Positions 20,597-32,714 are shown, counted from the first letter of the stretch. The stretch is DNA of 64,000 nt from Rhabdophis nuchalis (GCA_039707465.1 CM077644.1:101293875-101357874), one strand, 5' to 3'. Notes: generated from the sequence alone by a model not told the origin. Program-made: numbers and translations.

Positions 20597-20651
20597 TCCA
20601 TCAGGCGCCTGGGGCGGAACCGAGTTGGTTCCGCCCCAGACGCCTGATGGA
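20597..20651. repeat. 25-bp inverted repeat with 5-nt loop at the L2 5' end
   Basis: Arms 20597-20621 and 20627-20651 match at 24 of 25 positions with a gagtt loop. The right arm is in-frame L2 coding sequence (translating F-R-P-R-R-L-M). The left arm is therefore an inverted copy of the first bases of the truncated L2. Confidence 0.85.
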
Positions 20652-22953
20652 CCCGGAAAGGTTCCAGAGGGAGCTTGGGCCAGTACCTGTGTCCCTGTCC
20701 CACGGCTCGACTGAGGATCTAGTGGCCGCATGGTATAGTGCGGCCACGGGGGCCTTGGACCGAGTCGCGCCCTTGCGGCCTCTCATGCGGCGTCGAGTCA
20801 CCCAGGCTCCTTGGTTTACCGAGGAGCTTCGGGAGATGAAACGCTGTAAGAGATGCCTAGAGAGTAGGTGGAGATCTTCTTGATCCGAATCTGACCGAAC
20901 ACTAGTGAGAGACCATATTAGGACTTATTTAGTGGCGCTAAGAGTGGCCAAACGTGAGTATTGTGCCACCCTTATCGCGTCCGCGGAAAACCGCCCTGCC
21001 GCCCTGTTTGGGGTGACCCGCTCCCTCTTGCATTTGAGGCCGCGGGAAGCCCCTCTGCAGGGTCGAGCAGAGGAATTTGGAGTTTTTCTGCAGGACAAAA
21101 TCACTCAGATTCGGAACGAGCTGCCCTCCACTAGTGATCCGGTCGAGGTGCCCGGTGCTGGTCTTGAGATAACATCTTGGGAGGAGTTTGACTTTGTTAC
21201 TACCGAGGATATGGACAGGTTGCGGAGGAACCTTAGAGCCACCACATGTTTATTGGACCCGTGCCCCTCCTGGCTTGTACTGGCATCCTGGGAGGTGACA
21301 CGAGGCTGGCTCCAGGGTATTGTGAATTCATCTCTGAGTGAGGGGTCCTTGCCCACCGTCTTGAAAGAGGCGGTGGTGAGGCCCCTCCTCAAGAAGCCAT
21401 CCCTGGACCCAGCTTTATTAGAGAACTATCGTCCCGTCTCCAACCTTCACTTTTTAGTGAAGGTTGTTGAGAGTGTGGTGGCTCAACAGTTTCCCCGACA
21501 TCTGGAGGAAGTTGATTATCTAGACCCGCGCCAGTCCGGCTTCCGGCCCGGTCACAGTACCGAGACGGCATTGGTCGCGTTGGTGGATGATCTCTGGAGG
21601 GCACGGGATAGAGGTTGTTCCTCTATCCTTGTCCTATTAGATCTCTCAGCGGCTTTTGATACCATCGACCATGGTATCTTATTGCACCGATTGGGGGGGT
21701 TGGGGCTGAGAGGCACCGTTTTACGGTGGTTCTCATCCTACCTCTCTGGTCGGTCGCAATGGGTGTTGGCAGGAGGGCAGAAGTCGTCCCCGAGGCCCCT
21801 CACATGTGGGGTTCCTCAGGGGTCGGTCCTCTCGCCACTCCTGTTCAACACCTACATGAAGCCGCTGGGTGAGATCATCCGTGGTTTTGGGGTGGAATAC
21901 CATCTGTACGCTGATGACACTCAGTTGTACATATCCACCCCAAACCACCCCAACGATGCCGTTGAGGTGCTGTCCCGGTGTCTGGAGGCCGTACGGATCT
22001 GGATGGGTAGTAACAAACTCAAGCTCAACCCGGCCAAGACCGAGTGGCTGTGGTTTCCGGCACCCCGGTTCAGCCAGATAAGTCCAACACTGGCCATTGG
22101 GGGCGAACAACTGGCCCCCGTGGAGAGGGCGCGCAACTTGGGCGTCCTCCTGGATTCCCGGCTGTCCATGGAGGACCATGTGGCGGCCGTGGCCAGGGGG
22201 GCATTCTATCAGGTTCGCCTGATACGCCAGTTGCGCCCCTTACTGGACCGGGGAGCCCTTCGCACAGTCACTCAAGCGCTCGTGACATCCCGGCTGGATT
22301 ACTGTAACGCTCTCTACATGGGGCTCCCCTTGAGGTGCACTCGAAGGCTACAGTTAGTACAGAATGCGGCCGCGCGGGTGATTATGGGTGCCACAAGGCA
22401 AACCCACGTAACACCTCTCCTGCGCGAGCTGCACTGGCTGCCTGTGGCCTTTCGAGTGCGCTTCAAGGTGCTGATGACCATCTTTAAATCGCTCCATGGC
22501 TCGGGGCCTAGCTATATACGAGACCGCCTCCTGCCCCATACATCCCTTCGTCCGATCCGCTCCCACAGAGAGGGTCTTCTTCGGGTGCCGTCGATGGGGC
22601 AATGCCGGTTGGCGACACCCAGGGGAAGGGCCTTCTCTGTGGCGGGCCCGGCCCTCTGGAACGACCTACCCCCCGACCTCCGTACTATCTCGGACCTCCG
22701 CCTCTTCCGCCAACGTCTTAAGACGTATTTATTCCAACAAGCCGGCCTAGGATAGCCCCCATTTCTGACTTTTTAAGAAAATAATTTATAATTGGCAAGG
22801 GTTTTAATATTGGGTTTTAGCACGGGTTTATTAATTTAATACATTTTAATAGATATTTATTGTATTTTGTGTTCTTAAATAATGCCTGTGCGCCGCCCTG
22901 GGTCCTAACAAGGAGAAGGGCGGGGTATAAATTTAATAAAATAAAATAAATCA
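20622..22953 (+). mobile_element. L2 LINE, 5'-truncated, young
   Basis: Plus-strand L2 carrying the end of the endonuclease/linker, the whole RT and the C-terminus, then a 3' UTR. It ends with cgccgccctgggtcctaaca, ggagaagggcggggtataaa and an (aataa)n tail. No clear target duplication, as is common for this clade. The near-intact frame and the close match to fragments at 31594, 34171 and 60580 suggest a recently active family. Confidence 0.88.
20647..22755 (+). pseudogene. L2 ORF2: endonuclease tail, reverse transcriptase, C-terminal domain
   Basis: One reading frame with a single TGA stop at 20881-20883. The larger piece (20905-22755) is 616 aa. In it, VVRPLLKKPSLDPALLENYRPVSNL is RT motif 1-2, VLLDLSAAFDTIDHGILL carries the first catalytic Asp, CGVPQGSVLSPLLFNTYM is motif B, and YHLYADDTQLY holds the YADD catalytic pair. 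The C-terminus has LRELHWLPVAFRVRFKVL and AFSVAGPALWNDLPPDLR. The enzyme would nick target DNA and reverse-transcribe L2 RNA in the nucleus. Only the tail of the endonuclease is present because of 5' truncation, so the copy is not autonomous even without the stop. Confidence 0.85.
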
Positions 22954-23680
22954 TTTATTGCTAGGTTTAAATGTTCTTATTATTGCAGTAATTGTTTCGA
23001 TTTAGTTTTGCATTGATCTGGTGTGTTTCCAATTTGGAAAAAAAAAAACCTGGCACCTTTGTTTACTGAAAACTGATGACCCTTGGGTTGCTTGTGCTAT
23101 CTCAGACAAAGTTTGAAATCAGATTACATACGGATTACATTTATTACTCCGGAATGCTGCTTTTAATATGATTCACAGCATTTGATCAAAACCTACTAAT
23201 TTGGGATTGATTACAAGATGTTCCACATGAGGAACACTCTCAGGTTAGTTAAGTACAGATTTTTTGAAATGCAGCATGGTTCTTCCTCTTATTCTTGAAT
23301 ATAAGCCTAGCTATTAAAGCTAATTTATACGGGCATCTTAACAGATGTCACATCAGATTGTGCACTTTTTTTCCCTCATGAGCCATTCCCTAGAGAGATG
23401 GTGCCATCCTCCATTCTCCTTGCATGCTGTTGGCATAATCAAAATGAAGCCAGATCAGCCCTACTGTTAAGCCATATTGCTCTCTCTTTTTTTGGATGCT
23501 GCTTCTTTTACCAGCAGGGCTAATAATAATTTTTTAAAAGTATCAGCACCTTCCCATCTGTTATCATACACTCTCCTTACGTGGGCAGCAAAAAAAGATC
23601 CTGACTGTTTTAGAGAATGTCACAAGTATCTTATTCTTCACAAGCATGTAATCAGTTTATTGTTTTGACTGCAGATTATA
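22954..23680. other. no gene seen
   Basis: AT-rich, no recognised element. Confidence 0.5.
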
Positions 23681-23682
23681 AT

Positions 23683-24450
23683 TTATTTAGTTAGTTAGTT
23701 AGTTTGTCAAACATCTACAAGATAGTAGGTATAAGTATAAATATGGACATGAGCACATAAAATGAGTACAAATAAATGGGGACAGTAGGACAGGGATGGT
23801 AGGCATCAGTGGTGGGTTTCAAATTTTTTAGAACCTACGCTGTAGGTGTGGCCTATTTTGTGGGCGTGGCTTGGCAGTCATGTGACAGGGTGGGAGTGGC
23901 CACCTTTTAAAATGTGGTGAAACTCATTTAACAACGCTTTTGCTTAGCAACCAAAATTTTGGACTCAATTGTAATGATAAATTCTTTCTTTCTTTCCTTC
24001 CTTCCTTCCTTCCTTCCTTCCTTCTTTTCCTTTCCTTTCCTTCCCGTTGGGTCACTGGCAGCGGCGGGCCAGATTTACTTCCAGGTACGCCGGTGGAACC
24101 CCTTCTCACCGGTTCTCTAAATTTCACCAACCGGCTCTCGCGAGTAGGTGCGAGCCTGCAGAAACCCACCACTGGTAGGCATGCTGGTGCACTTATGCAC
24201 ACCCCCTTACAGACCTCTTAGAAATGGTGTGAGGTCCATGGTAGACAGTTTAAGGTTGAAGCTATGGGGGTTTGAGGAAATAACAACAGAGTCAGAGCAT
24301 TCCAGGCATTGATCATTCTATTGCTAAAGTTGTATTTTCTGCAATTGAGTTTGGAGCAGTTTACCTTGAGTTTGTATCTATTGTTTCCCCGCATATTATT
24401 GCAGTCGAAGCTGAAGTAGTCGTTGACAGGTAGGACGTTGTAGCAAACAT
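23683..24450 (-). mobile_element. LINE 3' end (CR1-like), split by a hAT MITE
   Basis: The minus strand of 24440-24230 translates to a LINE C-terminus: VLPVNDYFSFDCNN, then YKLKVNCSKLNCRKYNFSNR and MINAWNAL. The 3' UTR (cagcatgcctaccatccctg, then gtactcattttatgtgctca) continues on the far side of the MITE at 23806-23683. The hAT MITE with an 8-bp duplication interrupts it. The clade is probably CR1 or a relative, not certain. Confidence 0.6.
23807..24174. mobile_element. hAT MITE with TTCC tract, copy A
   Basis: Terminal inverted repeats cagtggtgggtttc and gaaacccaccactg (14 bp, perfect). Perfect 8-bp duplication gtaggcat (23799-23806 and 24175-24182), diagnostic of hAT. The interior contains a (ttcc)n/(tttc)n tract at 23985-24043. 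No transposase. Nearly identical to copy B at 33210-33600 apart from tract length. Confidence 0.9.
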
Positions 24451-24510
24451 AGAAATAGGTGTAGACATAGAAATAAACATAAACATAGAAATAGATAGAG
24501 ACATAGAAAT
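24440..24510. repeat. imperfect (catagaaatag)n array
   Basis: Irregular repeats of acatagaaata-type units next to the LINE fragment. Confidence 0.6.
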
Positions 24511-25098
24511 GCTATGTGCAAAAATACTAAGCTGAATTAAAACCAATGCTACAATTTGGTCATAAAGGCATATTTCTGAATTTAAAAGGCACTGTGGCAA
24601 AAGTATCAAGTAGATTGCTAACAAATCCTGTAGGACCATAAGGATCAAGAAAACAATTCAATCATTCTGCACCTGATCCCTGATCCCAGTTTATCTGAAT
24701 CAGTGTTTTTCCCCTGATTTCATCACAGAAAGGGTAACAAGAAATAATGGACGATGGTGTCCATTGCATTTGCCAGTGCCTCCAAATCATTCCAAACGTT
24801 GCCATGGAAGTACTTTTTCTTAAAAGCGAAATAAGATGAGGAAGTTTGAAGACTTCTTCATTTTCAATTTTTTTAAAAAGTAATGGTGAAATCTCAATGC
24901 TTGGAAGAACCATGGCAACTGAGAAGCATGACATCACTTTCTCCTCAGAATTAAAGCAGAAAAGAAAGTAAGAGCAGCATAAGTACAAGACACCTTTAGC
25001 TGTACAATATAACCTGCCAAGGGACACATTTATCTTAGACTCTTCTGTAGAGGTACCCATGTGGTCGTTCCAAGTTTCCTGATAGTCCTTTGTTTTTT
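24511..25098. other. no gene seen
   Basis: AT-rich unique-looking sequence. Confidence 0.45.
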
Positions 25099-25229
<131 letters not shown>

Positions 25230-25359
25230 TTTACAACTCCTGTTATGAGGCCCCTTTAAGGGAGGACACAAACTGTCATCCTTCTCTGCCTATTCAGCTC
25301 ATCCCAGAGACCATCTTTGGCAGAGAGCCATGAGATTACTGTTGAATTTTTTTAGATAT

Positions 25360-25525
25360 GTGTTAGGATTTTAAGGGCTGATTAATAAATAAGAGACCAG
25401 GATGGATCCATTTCGGGCTTATTAGCCCTCTTCAGCTGGCCATACTCCTTCTACTGGGGTTTGAATCGGCACTCTCCAGCATATCAGGCAAGCCTTTCTA
25501 TGCCTTGAGCTATCTGGCTTCCCCT
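25360..25525 (-). mobile_element. tRNA-derived SINE-like element
   Basis: On the minus strand: ggggaagccagatagctcaagg (A-box-like), then gccgattcaaaccccagtag (B-box-like GATTCAAACCC), then gctgaagagggctaataagcc. The spacing fits a tRNA-derived head with an unrelated tail. It is not a tRNA gene: no cloverleaf with intact acceptor stem was found. Confidence 0.45.
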
Positions 25526-25972
25526 GATTATCATTATTATATATATATATATATATAATTATTTTTAACCAGGAAAACTTTGGGTGAATAACCAAGTTTT
25601 GACTGCTGAAGTTAGGGAGCTGTTGGGATATCTGTTTTTTTTATAATTAAGTTATTATAAATAGTTTTCCATTAGATTTCATTAGATTTCACATAAGTAC
25701 ATATTTGTAGAATGTATCAAAATTCATGTAGAAATGTGTTTTTAGCTGAGATCATCCATTTAGAAATATACCTGTTTAAAATAATGTTGAATGCTTATCA
25801 TAGAATGCCCATGCTGATTTCTTAACATGAAGACTTGTGAGAATAGTCTCACATCTTTATGTTCTTATTGTTAGTAACTTGTCTAAAGGACTTTATTACT
25901 TGGCAACATATCAATAAGTAAGATTTCTTATTTAAATATATTAAGTATGTGGTTAATGTTCAGATATAAAAG

Positions 25973-26337
25973 TTCAGCGGCTAAGATGCTGAACTTGACA
26001 ATCAGAAAGGTCAACAGTATGGCAGTTTGAATCACTCGCACCACATAATGGACTGAGTTCCTGTTACTTGTCCCAGCTTCTGCCAACCTAGCAGTTCGAA
26101 AGCATGTAAAAATGCAAGTAGAAACATGGTGGGAAGGTAACAGCGTTCTGTGTGCCTTCAGTGTTTAGTCATGCAGGCCACATGATCACGGAGATGTCTT
26201 CGGACAGCGCTGGCTCTTTGGCTTTGAAACAGAGATAAGCACCGTCCCCTAGAGTTGGGAACTACTAGCACATACTGTATATGCGAGGGGAACCTTTGCC
26301 TTTAACTTTAATGTGCAAGGGGAACATTTACCTTTAA
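25973..26337 (+). mobile_element. Sauria-type SINE
   Basis: Head degraded (cagcggctaagatgctgaac). The body matches the copies at 3253 and 59600 (gtcccagcttctgccaaccta). The BovB-like tail is partly duplicated (aacctttgcctttaacttt, then aacatttacctttaatgg). Confidence 0.8.
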
Positions 26338-27339
26338 TGGTTTTTAAAAAGATGAGCACAGAACACAAGAATGGATTATAACTTTGTCTCTTTCTAGGTT
26401 GCTTTTGCTCTCGTTCTCTAGGCAAGCAGGACAATAGTTCCAAACACTAACATCCTTTTCTTTGCTTCTAAATCAGACAGCCCTCTGCATCCAACCGATT
26501 TTATGTTGCATTGCAACTTTCATAATTCACGTGGAGAAAAAAATAGGGGGAAATGCAGGAAAGAAAGCCAACAAAAGAGAAGTTACCAGATCTAATAAAA
26601 TGTATTATTTAGTTCCATCTGTATCCTGGTAGCTATAGTTGGGTAATTACTGGAGAGCCATATGACTTCAACCCCTTGTTGGAAGATAAATCCAGTCAGG
26701 TTTCAAGCTAGGAGAAAGGAAATAAAATGGAGGCTGATTGGAGAGAAGGATTCTGTTTGAGCAGAACCAACAACATCATGTAGTTCTGGGACAGCTGAAA
26801 AATTGGTTTGATGATTACGTGGATTTTTATAGGGTTCTAAGATGCTGCAGGAGGTTGTGCAATGTAATGAGCCTAGTATCTTTTGCCTTTTCTAATGGTA
26901 GTGGTTTAATCCTATTATGTCCTAAAGGTCATGTCCTGTTCTTAGAATTTGAGTGGGGTATGTGTGTAAATTTTAATCTCATCACTGGAGGTGTGGATGT
27001 TTTGTTTGTGAATAGGCTGGCCTGGATTTCTTAAGGGGCCCAAAATATTCATCTCTAAAGACTTCAGGCATCTGCTGAGGTTGTTTTACTATGCAGGAAG
27101 ACTGGTGTTTAAGAACACATTTCTCTATTTCTCCTTTGGGGTGCTATTATATTCTACCTCTTTTAATACTCCCTAAAATATTTCATTCCCTGGGGGGACT
27201 TCCTACACCCCCATGTCCAGATCAGTTCCTTGATCTCTCTGTCTGCTCCAGAAATATTAATTCCAGTGAAAACAACTTGTTCTTATCCATGCTGCGAGGT
27301 GCTTTATGTGTATTCAACCATGTCTCATCCACAAAAAGG
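26338..27339. other. no gene seen
   Basis: No repeat or gene recognised. The 98-aa frame at 26738-27034 has no recognisable domain. Confidence 0.4.
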
Positions 27340-27418
27340 AAGAGCTGTGAGCTGCCCAGACATAATCCGTATGTGGGTGGCAGGTGGCACCAAAATTGGA
27401 TGAATAAATAAAAGATTG
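27340..27418 (+). mobile_element. possible L2-type tail
   Basis: gagctgcccagacataatcc followed by an ttggatgaataaataaaag tail has the form of an L2/SINE 3' end. Diverged. Confidence 0.3.
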
Positions 27419-28120
27419 GAAATGATTGATTCTTCGTTTCTAAATATTTTACTCTCATTACAAACATTTTCCTTCCTCTCTCTTCTCTTCTACAGACTAC
27501 ATGAAATGTCTTCATCATCACTTTATAAATAATGGAACATATATTTGAGATTGGCATGTTTAAGATTGGCATGTTTAATATTCAAGTCTTCATAAATATG
27601 GCAATTCGTCCTGGAAAAGATTGGTACAAGATAACTAAAGTTGATACAACATTGTCAGAATCCATTTTGGCAAGGAGATAATTTTGCCCAGTGTTATTTA
27701 AACAAAGGCAACTTGGAGGTGCCCTGGAATATCAAAGTATCCTCTTTGATTAGGCTGTGAATCATGCACAAACACATGCACAAGGGTTTGGCAATAATAG
27801 TAGCGTGTAATGCATTATAGTTAGTCACGGAGTGACTAACTACCTACATTGAGGAAATATTTTCCTTTCTGTTTTCATTCAAAAGGAGTTGTAGCAGATG
27901 GCAAAAATTTCAGCCTGAAGTAGGTTGTAGATCTTCAGACTAATGATTAATTAATGATTCTTCCCTTTCCTCTGCAAAGGCTGAAACAACAAAATTATTC
28001 TAATTGTATATGCATTTTGAGTAATTCCAGACTCCTGTTTATTAGTTCTATAAGCAATAAGAGCCTTGCTCAGGAACAGGCTTCATTATCTGCAACCAAA
28101 GTGACAATAACTACTATAAG
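27419..28120. other. no gene seen
   Basis: AT-rich, no recognised element. Confidence 0.45.
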
Positions 28121-28123
28121 CAC

Positions 28124-28319
28124 TTGGCCTTATTTTCGGGGAGGTCTTATTATTTTTGAGGTGCAGTAGGCAGTGAGCGTGGTCACCTCATGGCTGCTGC
28201 TGCTGTGTTGCAATATTTTCAGGGAGGGCTTATTTTGGGGGAGAGCTTATTTTAGCACATGTGTCAAAAGCCCAATTGGACTTATTATCGGGGAAGTCTT
28301 ATTTTCAGGAACACGATAT
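28124..28319. mobile_element. TIR MITE (TTATTTTCGGGGA type)
   Basis: Inverted blocks occur at the two ends: ccttattttcggggaggtctt at left, and gacttattatcggggaagtcttattttc at right. This form is common in reptile and bird genomes and is usually assigned to Tc1/mariner-type MITEs. The boundaries and target duplication are not clear. Confidence 0.45.
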
Positions 28320-28940
28320 AATAATTGGAAATTAAGAGAACTGTGCTTATCCCATTAGGAGGGCAACATTAAATATGTAAATTCTATGTGTTTTTCTTGC
28401 TTCTCTACTTCAGATTGAAGTGAAGTTTCATACTGGTATTCTCCATTGGTTTTTCTTTTAAATAGTCCAGGTATTCTCCCATCAATTGTCCATGTAATCT
28501 AGGAATCAATTATAAGAAGCAAAAATTAGAGACTCAAAGACTTCAGAACAAACTTCAGAACTTTTCTTAATTATTCAACGTATTTTATTTTTAAAGAAAA
28601 TTTCCCTGAGCAGGATGCTTCCAATTTAGATTTCAAATGATGGACCTTGATTCAAATAATTTTAGAGGATTTCCTACTTTTAGGAAAACAAGATAAGAGT
28701 TTTCCTGTCCCTTTGTTACTTATGAATGTAATCAAGAATAATCTGTGCTAATTCATGCAAATTTTCATTTAAAAAAAGAATTAACAGGGAAAAAATGAAA
28801 AGGACGCAGAAGCCACTTCTTCCTTTTGCCTGGTAATGCAATTTGTCAATTTAATTTAAAAAGAAGGGTTAGAATAGAAGTGGAACAAAGGAAGGAGCCA
28901 GTTTCAATCATATCCAAGCAATTCTGAACACACTAACCTG
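28320..28940. other. no gene seen
   Basis: AT-rich, no recognised element. Confidence 0.45.
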
Positions 28941-28951
28941 GTTTACACCTA

Positions 28952-29300
28952 GATAAAGGTAAAGGTTTACACATATGTGCTTATCGTTCCCGACTCTAGG
29001 GGGCAGTGCTCATCTCCATTTCAAAGCCAAAGAGCCAGCACTGTCCGAAGACGTTTCCGTGGTCATGTGGCTGGCATGACAAAACACCAAAGGCGCATGG
29101 AACGCTGTTACCTTCCCACCAAAAGTGGTCCCTATTTTTCTACTTGCATTTTTACATGCTTTTGAACTGCTAGGTTGGCAGAAGCTGGGACAAGTAACGG
29201 GAGCTCACTCTGTTACACGGCACTAGGGATTTGAACTGCTGAACTGCTGATCTTCTAATCGACAAGCTCAGCATCTTAGCCACTGAACCACCATGCCCCA
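28952..29300 (-). mobile_element. Sauria-type SINE, full length
   Basis: Minus-strand copy. Its BovB-like tail is at 28952-28966 (agataaaggtaaagg) and its tRNA-like head is at 29285-29300. A perfect 11-bp duplication gtttacaccta lies at 28941-28951 and 29301-29311. Confidence 0.88.
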
Positions 29301-29311
29301 GTTTACACCTA

Positions 29312-30980
29312 CTTGTAAGATATTAACTGTGTATATATTGATAACACTATTAGCTGCATACCTATAAAAAGCTAAGTTGTAAAGTCTGATCAACAATAAT
29401 AGCTAAGATTATACATTATGCTAAACCAAATAAATTAGAGTATAGCTAACTATGATGAGCAAACTACAAGCATCATTTCCTTTTCCAATGCAAAATGGAA
29501 AATAATCTGAGTGCAGTACAGCCTTGGTACATTTAGCTGTTTCAGTTTTTTTGTTTTCACTTAGTGGTTTTCTGCAAATCTAGCCATTCTAAACAAAATT
29601 TATGGTCATCTATGTTTTCAACCATGTCAATTGTGATTTAATCAATAAACTGTAATTAAACAAATGATGGTTTAGAATTCTGCTATCCATCTTTGATTCT
29701 CCTGTTACCTACTTTGTAATCATTTCAGAAACAAGGACTAGTATAAAGTAAGATTATTGTTTTAAATATCAACATTTTAAAACAGAAGTTATGTTATTCA
29801 GAGCAATTTCCAGAACACAAAGTATATTCTCAGCAAAAAATTTAATCTCATCAAACTAGTTCAGATTATACTACATTGATCTGGTGAGCTGTAAATCTTT
29901 CAAAATGTATACTCCATTATTGACCATTTCATTGATTGCTTTACTATAAAGTTATTACCTACATTATTTTGAATCCTGTTTCTTTTAGAACTGACATAGA
30001 AAATACCCCTGTAATGTATTGTATTCTAGTGAATTTAGTCTATACATAGCATTATTGCCCTAAATAACAGTACTGTAGGTTTCAGTAGATGTTTTCAGTA
30101 ATTAGCAATGGAAATTTCAGAATATTTTTTACTAAGTTTTTCCACTTCAGTTGCTGTAATGGTTTATTTTTCAGCTGTTGGCATTGTAATGAATCCGCTA
30201 TATTGGTGTGTGGTGGTTCTTCCTTTGAATTAGATTTCTATCTGTGAAGCAAAAATAAAAGCACTGATTTTTCTATTTATAGGGTTAGCAAACTAGAAAA
30301 AAAAATCAGATGTTTAAAGACAACCCTCTTTATTCCTACGGTCATTTCAATAGCATTAAAATTCACAGTGAGTTCTACTCATTTATCCCAATCTAGAACA
30401 TAATATAAACTGTATAAACATGGATTCTTATATATGATGGATTCTCTTCTCAGTTTAATCAGGTAAGAAGCTCAGCATTAATATAGATGTAAATGTGGTT
30501 TTCTATTCCTTTAATTAACTGAATAAGTGGGCAAAACATGGCTGAAATATGTATCTAGATACCTACAAGCATGCTGTGGATCCTGAAAGTAACAAAAGTA
30601 TATTCTACGTATAGCTGACTCACTAAATATTGTTACTGATAGAATTATACAATTCTTGGTACAATTATGCAATTCTTTTCATTTTCTCTGTTCTCAGGAA
30701 ACACCTGCCCCTGTTTGAGAGAGCAAGTAAACATCCTGAAATTCATTTTCAGAGAAGATGATGACACCTTCCTAGGAAAAAATTCATAAACTAATATGAC
30801 GCTAGAACACAGCCTTTAGTACATGTGGGGAAAATATCTGCAATTTATTTAGTTACACTTACCAAACCAGAGGGGTAATTTCTCATCCCAGTTCATGTAA
30901 GATTTTGATTTAAAAAAACAGAAAAAAATTGATAACCAGTCCTTTGTCCACTTAAATTTTTAGATCTTGTCTTTCTATAG
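29312..30980. other. no gene seen
   Basis: Long AT-rich stretch without recognised repeats or convincing frames. Could be unique host DNA. Confidence 0.5.
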
Positions 30981-30983
30981 GTA

Positions 30984-31220
30984 TGAGCCCTGGTGGTGCA
31001 ATGGTTAAAGTACAATCTTGCAGACAAATTTTGCCCACAGCTTGGAGTTCGATCCTGATAGGACTCAAGGTTAATTCAGCCTTCCATCCTTCTGAGGTTG
31101 GTAGAATGATGCCCCAGATTGTTGGGGGCAATATGCAAATAATGCTTCTACATTGAAAACCATGAAGACAGTGTTGTAAAGTGATGTGGGGCAGTATATA
31201 AGATTAAATGCTATTGCTAT
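30984..31220 (+). mobile_element. tRNA-derived SINE with GCTATTGCTAT tail
   Basis: Head with A-box-like ggtggtgcaatggttaaag and B-box-like ggagttcgatcctg. Body aggactcaaggttaattcag, then cagattgttgggggcaatat. It ends at atgctattgctat. The same family is at 59960-60211. This tail type is common in squamates. Confidence 0.75.
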
Positions 31221-31580
31221 GTTCCCTCTAGTAAAAGACTGACACATTAAAGAATATACATTCTCATTATGTTCCTTTCATCTATTTTAAAGTCAGCTGC
31301 TATGAGTAGGAGCCATGTTCTTCAAGACATATTCTAGGTTGTCTTCAGATTAAATTGTCTTCAGTTAAGGTCTTTATCCAAAATTTGTAATCACAGATTA
31401 GTCATACATTAGAGCTGCAGGCTTTGCTTGTCAACTAACCACAGAGGAGTTTCTATGAAGCAGATTGGAGTTACTCTGTAAGAGAAAACTCCTGTCTGGT
31501 GCTATTTAGAAACATAAAGAGCTGCACAAAAATGATGGCTGACTAGCTGTCTTGCTAGGCCTAGGCGTATTACATTTTAG
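31221..31580. other. no gene seen
   Basis: AT-rich, no recognised element. Confidence 0.45.
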
Positions 31581-31582
31581 GT

Positions 31583-32289
31583 CAGTGATGGCTCCTGCCC
31601 CATACATCCCTTCGTCCGATCCGCTCCCACAGAGAGGGCCTTCTCAGGGTGCCGTCGGCCAGGCAATGCCGGTTGGCGACACCCAGGGGAAGGGCCTTCT
31701 CTGTGGCAGGCCCTACCCTTTGGAACGACTTACCCCCTGAACTACGTACCATCTCTGACCTCCGCCTCTTCCGCCAGTGTCTTAAGACACACCTTTTCCA
31801 TCAAGCTGGCCTAGCGTTACCTCCCGTTGTGACTGCTCCTAGATAGTTTTAATTCGAGGGATTTTAATCGATTTTAGCACAGGGTAGGAATTTAATATGT
31901 TTTTAAATTTTGTATTTTGATATTTGTTATGTTTTAAATTTCCTGTGCGCCACCCTGGGTCCTTTTAGGAGAAGGTGCGGGGTATAAATCTAAATAAAAT
32001 AAAATAAAATAAAATGGCTAACCTTTTTAGCACCGAGTCCTGAAACTCGAATACATGTGCATGCCGGAGCCTGGAAACCAGAAGACCAGCTGGCCAGTGT
32101 ACCAGTGTGCACATGTGCTCCAGGCAGCTGGTCTTTAGATTTCTGGCGCTCCAGCCCACACAAAGACCAGCTGGCCAGCACGCATGCGTGCACCGGAAAC
32201 CAGAAGAGCAGCTGGCGACTGTCCGTGTGGCCATAGAGAGGGCTCTGTGTGCCACTCCTGGCACACGTGCCATAGGTTTGCCATCATGA
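31583..32289. mobile_element. hAT-type MITE, split by L2
   Basis: Left end cagtgatggct at 31583-31593. The rest (tggctaacctttttagcacc) resumes at 32015 and ends ccataggtttgccatcatg at about 32288. Flanks ttttaggt (31575-31582) and ttataggt (32290-32297) match at 7 of 8 positions. The L2 fragment 31594-32013 sits inside it. Confidence 0.7.
31594..32013 (+). mobile_element. L2 LINE 3' fragment inserted in a hAT MITE
   Basis: Begins in the ORF2 C-terminus (SAPYIPSSDPLPQR region), ends with cgccaccctgggtcctttta and an (aataa)n tail. The 6-bp atggct is repeated on both sides (31588-31593 and 32014-32019), probably a short target duplication. The 31649-31846 frame (GRAFSVAGPTLWNDLPPELR) is the L2 C-terminus. 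Confidence 0.8.
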
Positions 32290-32293
32290 TTAT

Positions 32294-32714
32294 AGGTAGT
32301 CCTGGACTTGCCATCACAACTGGAGCCACAATTTCAGTTGCTAACAATGTGATTGTTAAGCAAGTCATCACATGTCTGGACCCAAATTTATTACCCTTTT
32401 TACCATGGTCATTAGGTGAATCTGCATGGTTGTTAAGAAAATCATGTGGTAGTTAAGCAAATCATATGGTTGCTAAGCAAATCTGGCTTTGCTTGTCAGA
32501 TGCTGGCTTGGAAGATAACAAATCATGATCACATGACTGCAAGACTTTTCAACAATCATAAATATGGGCTGATTATTACCAAGCACCCAAATTGCAATCA
32601 CATGATCGTGGGGTGGTATGTCAGCCATAACTTTGAGGATGAGTTGTAAGTCACTTTTTCCAAGGCCACCCCATAACTTCCAACCATCATTGGTCATAAA
32701 TCAAGGACTACCTG
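32294..32714. mobile_element. TIR MITE (CAGGTAGTCC family)
   Basis: Left end aggtagtcctggacttgcc, right end aatcaaggactacctg, inverted repeats. The interior has repeated gttaagcaaatca blocks. No coding capacity. Superfamily not determined. Confidence 0.6.

Noticed and set aside
25360..25525. tRNA gene
   Set aside because: A- and B-box-like motifs are present but no consistent cloverleaf or acceptor stem; better explained as a SINE.
26738..27034. 98-codon plus-strand frame as a host exon
   Set aside because: No recognisable domain, no convincing splice context, AT-rich surroundings.
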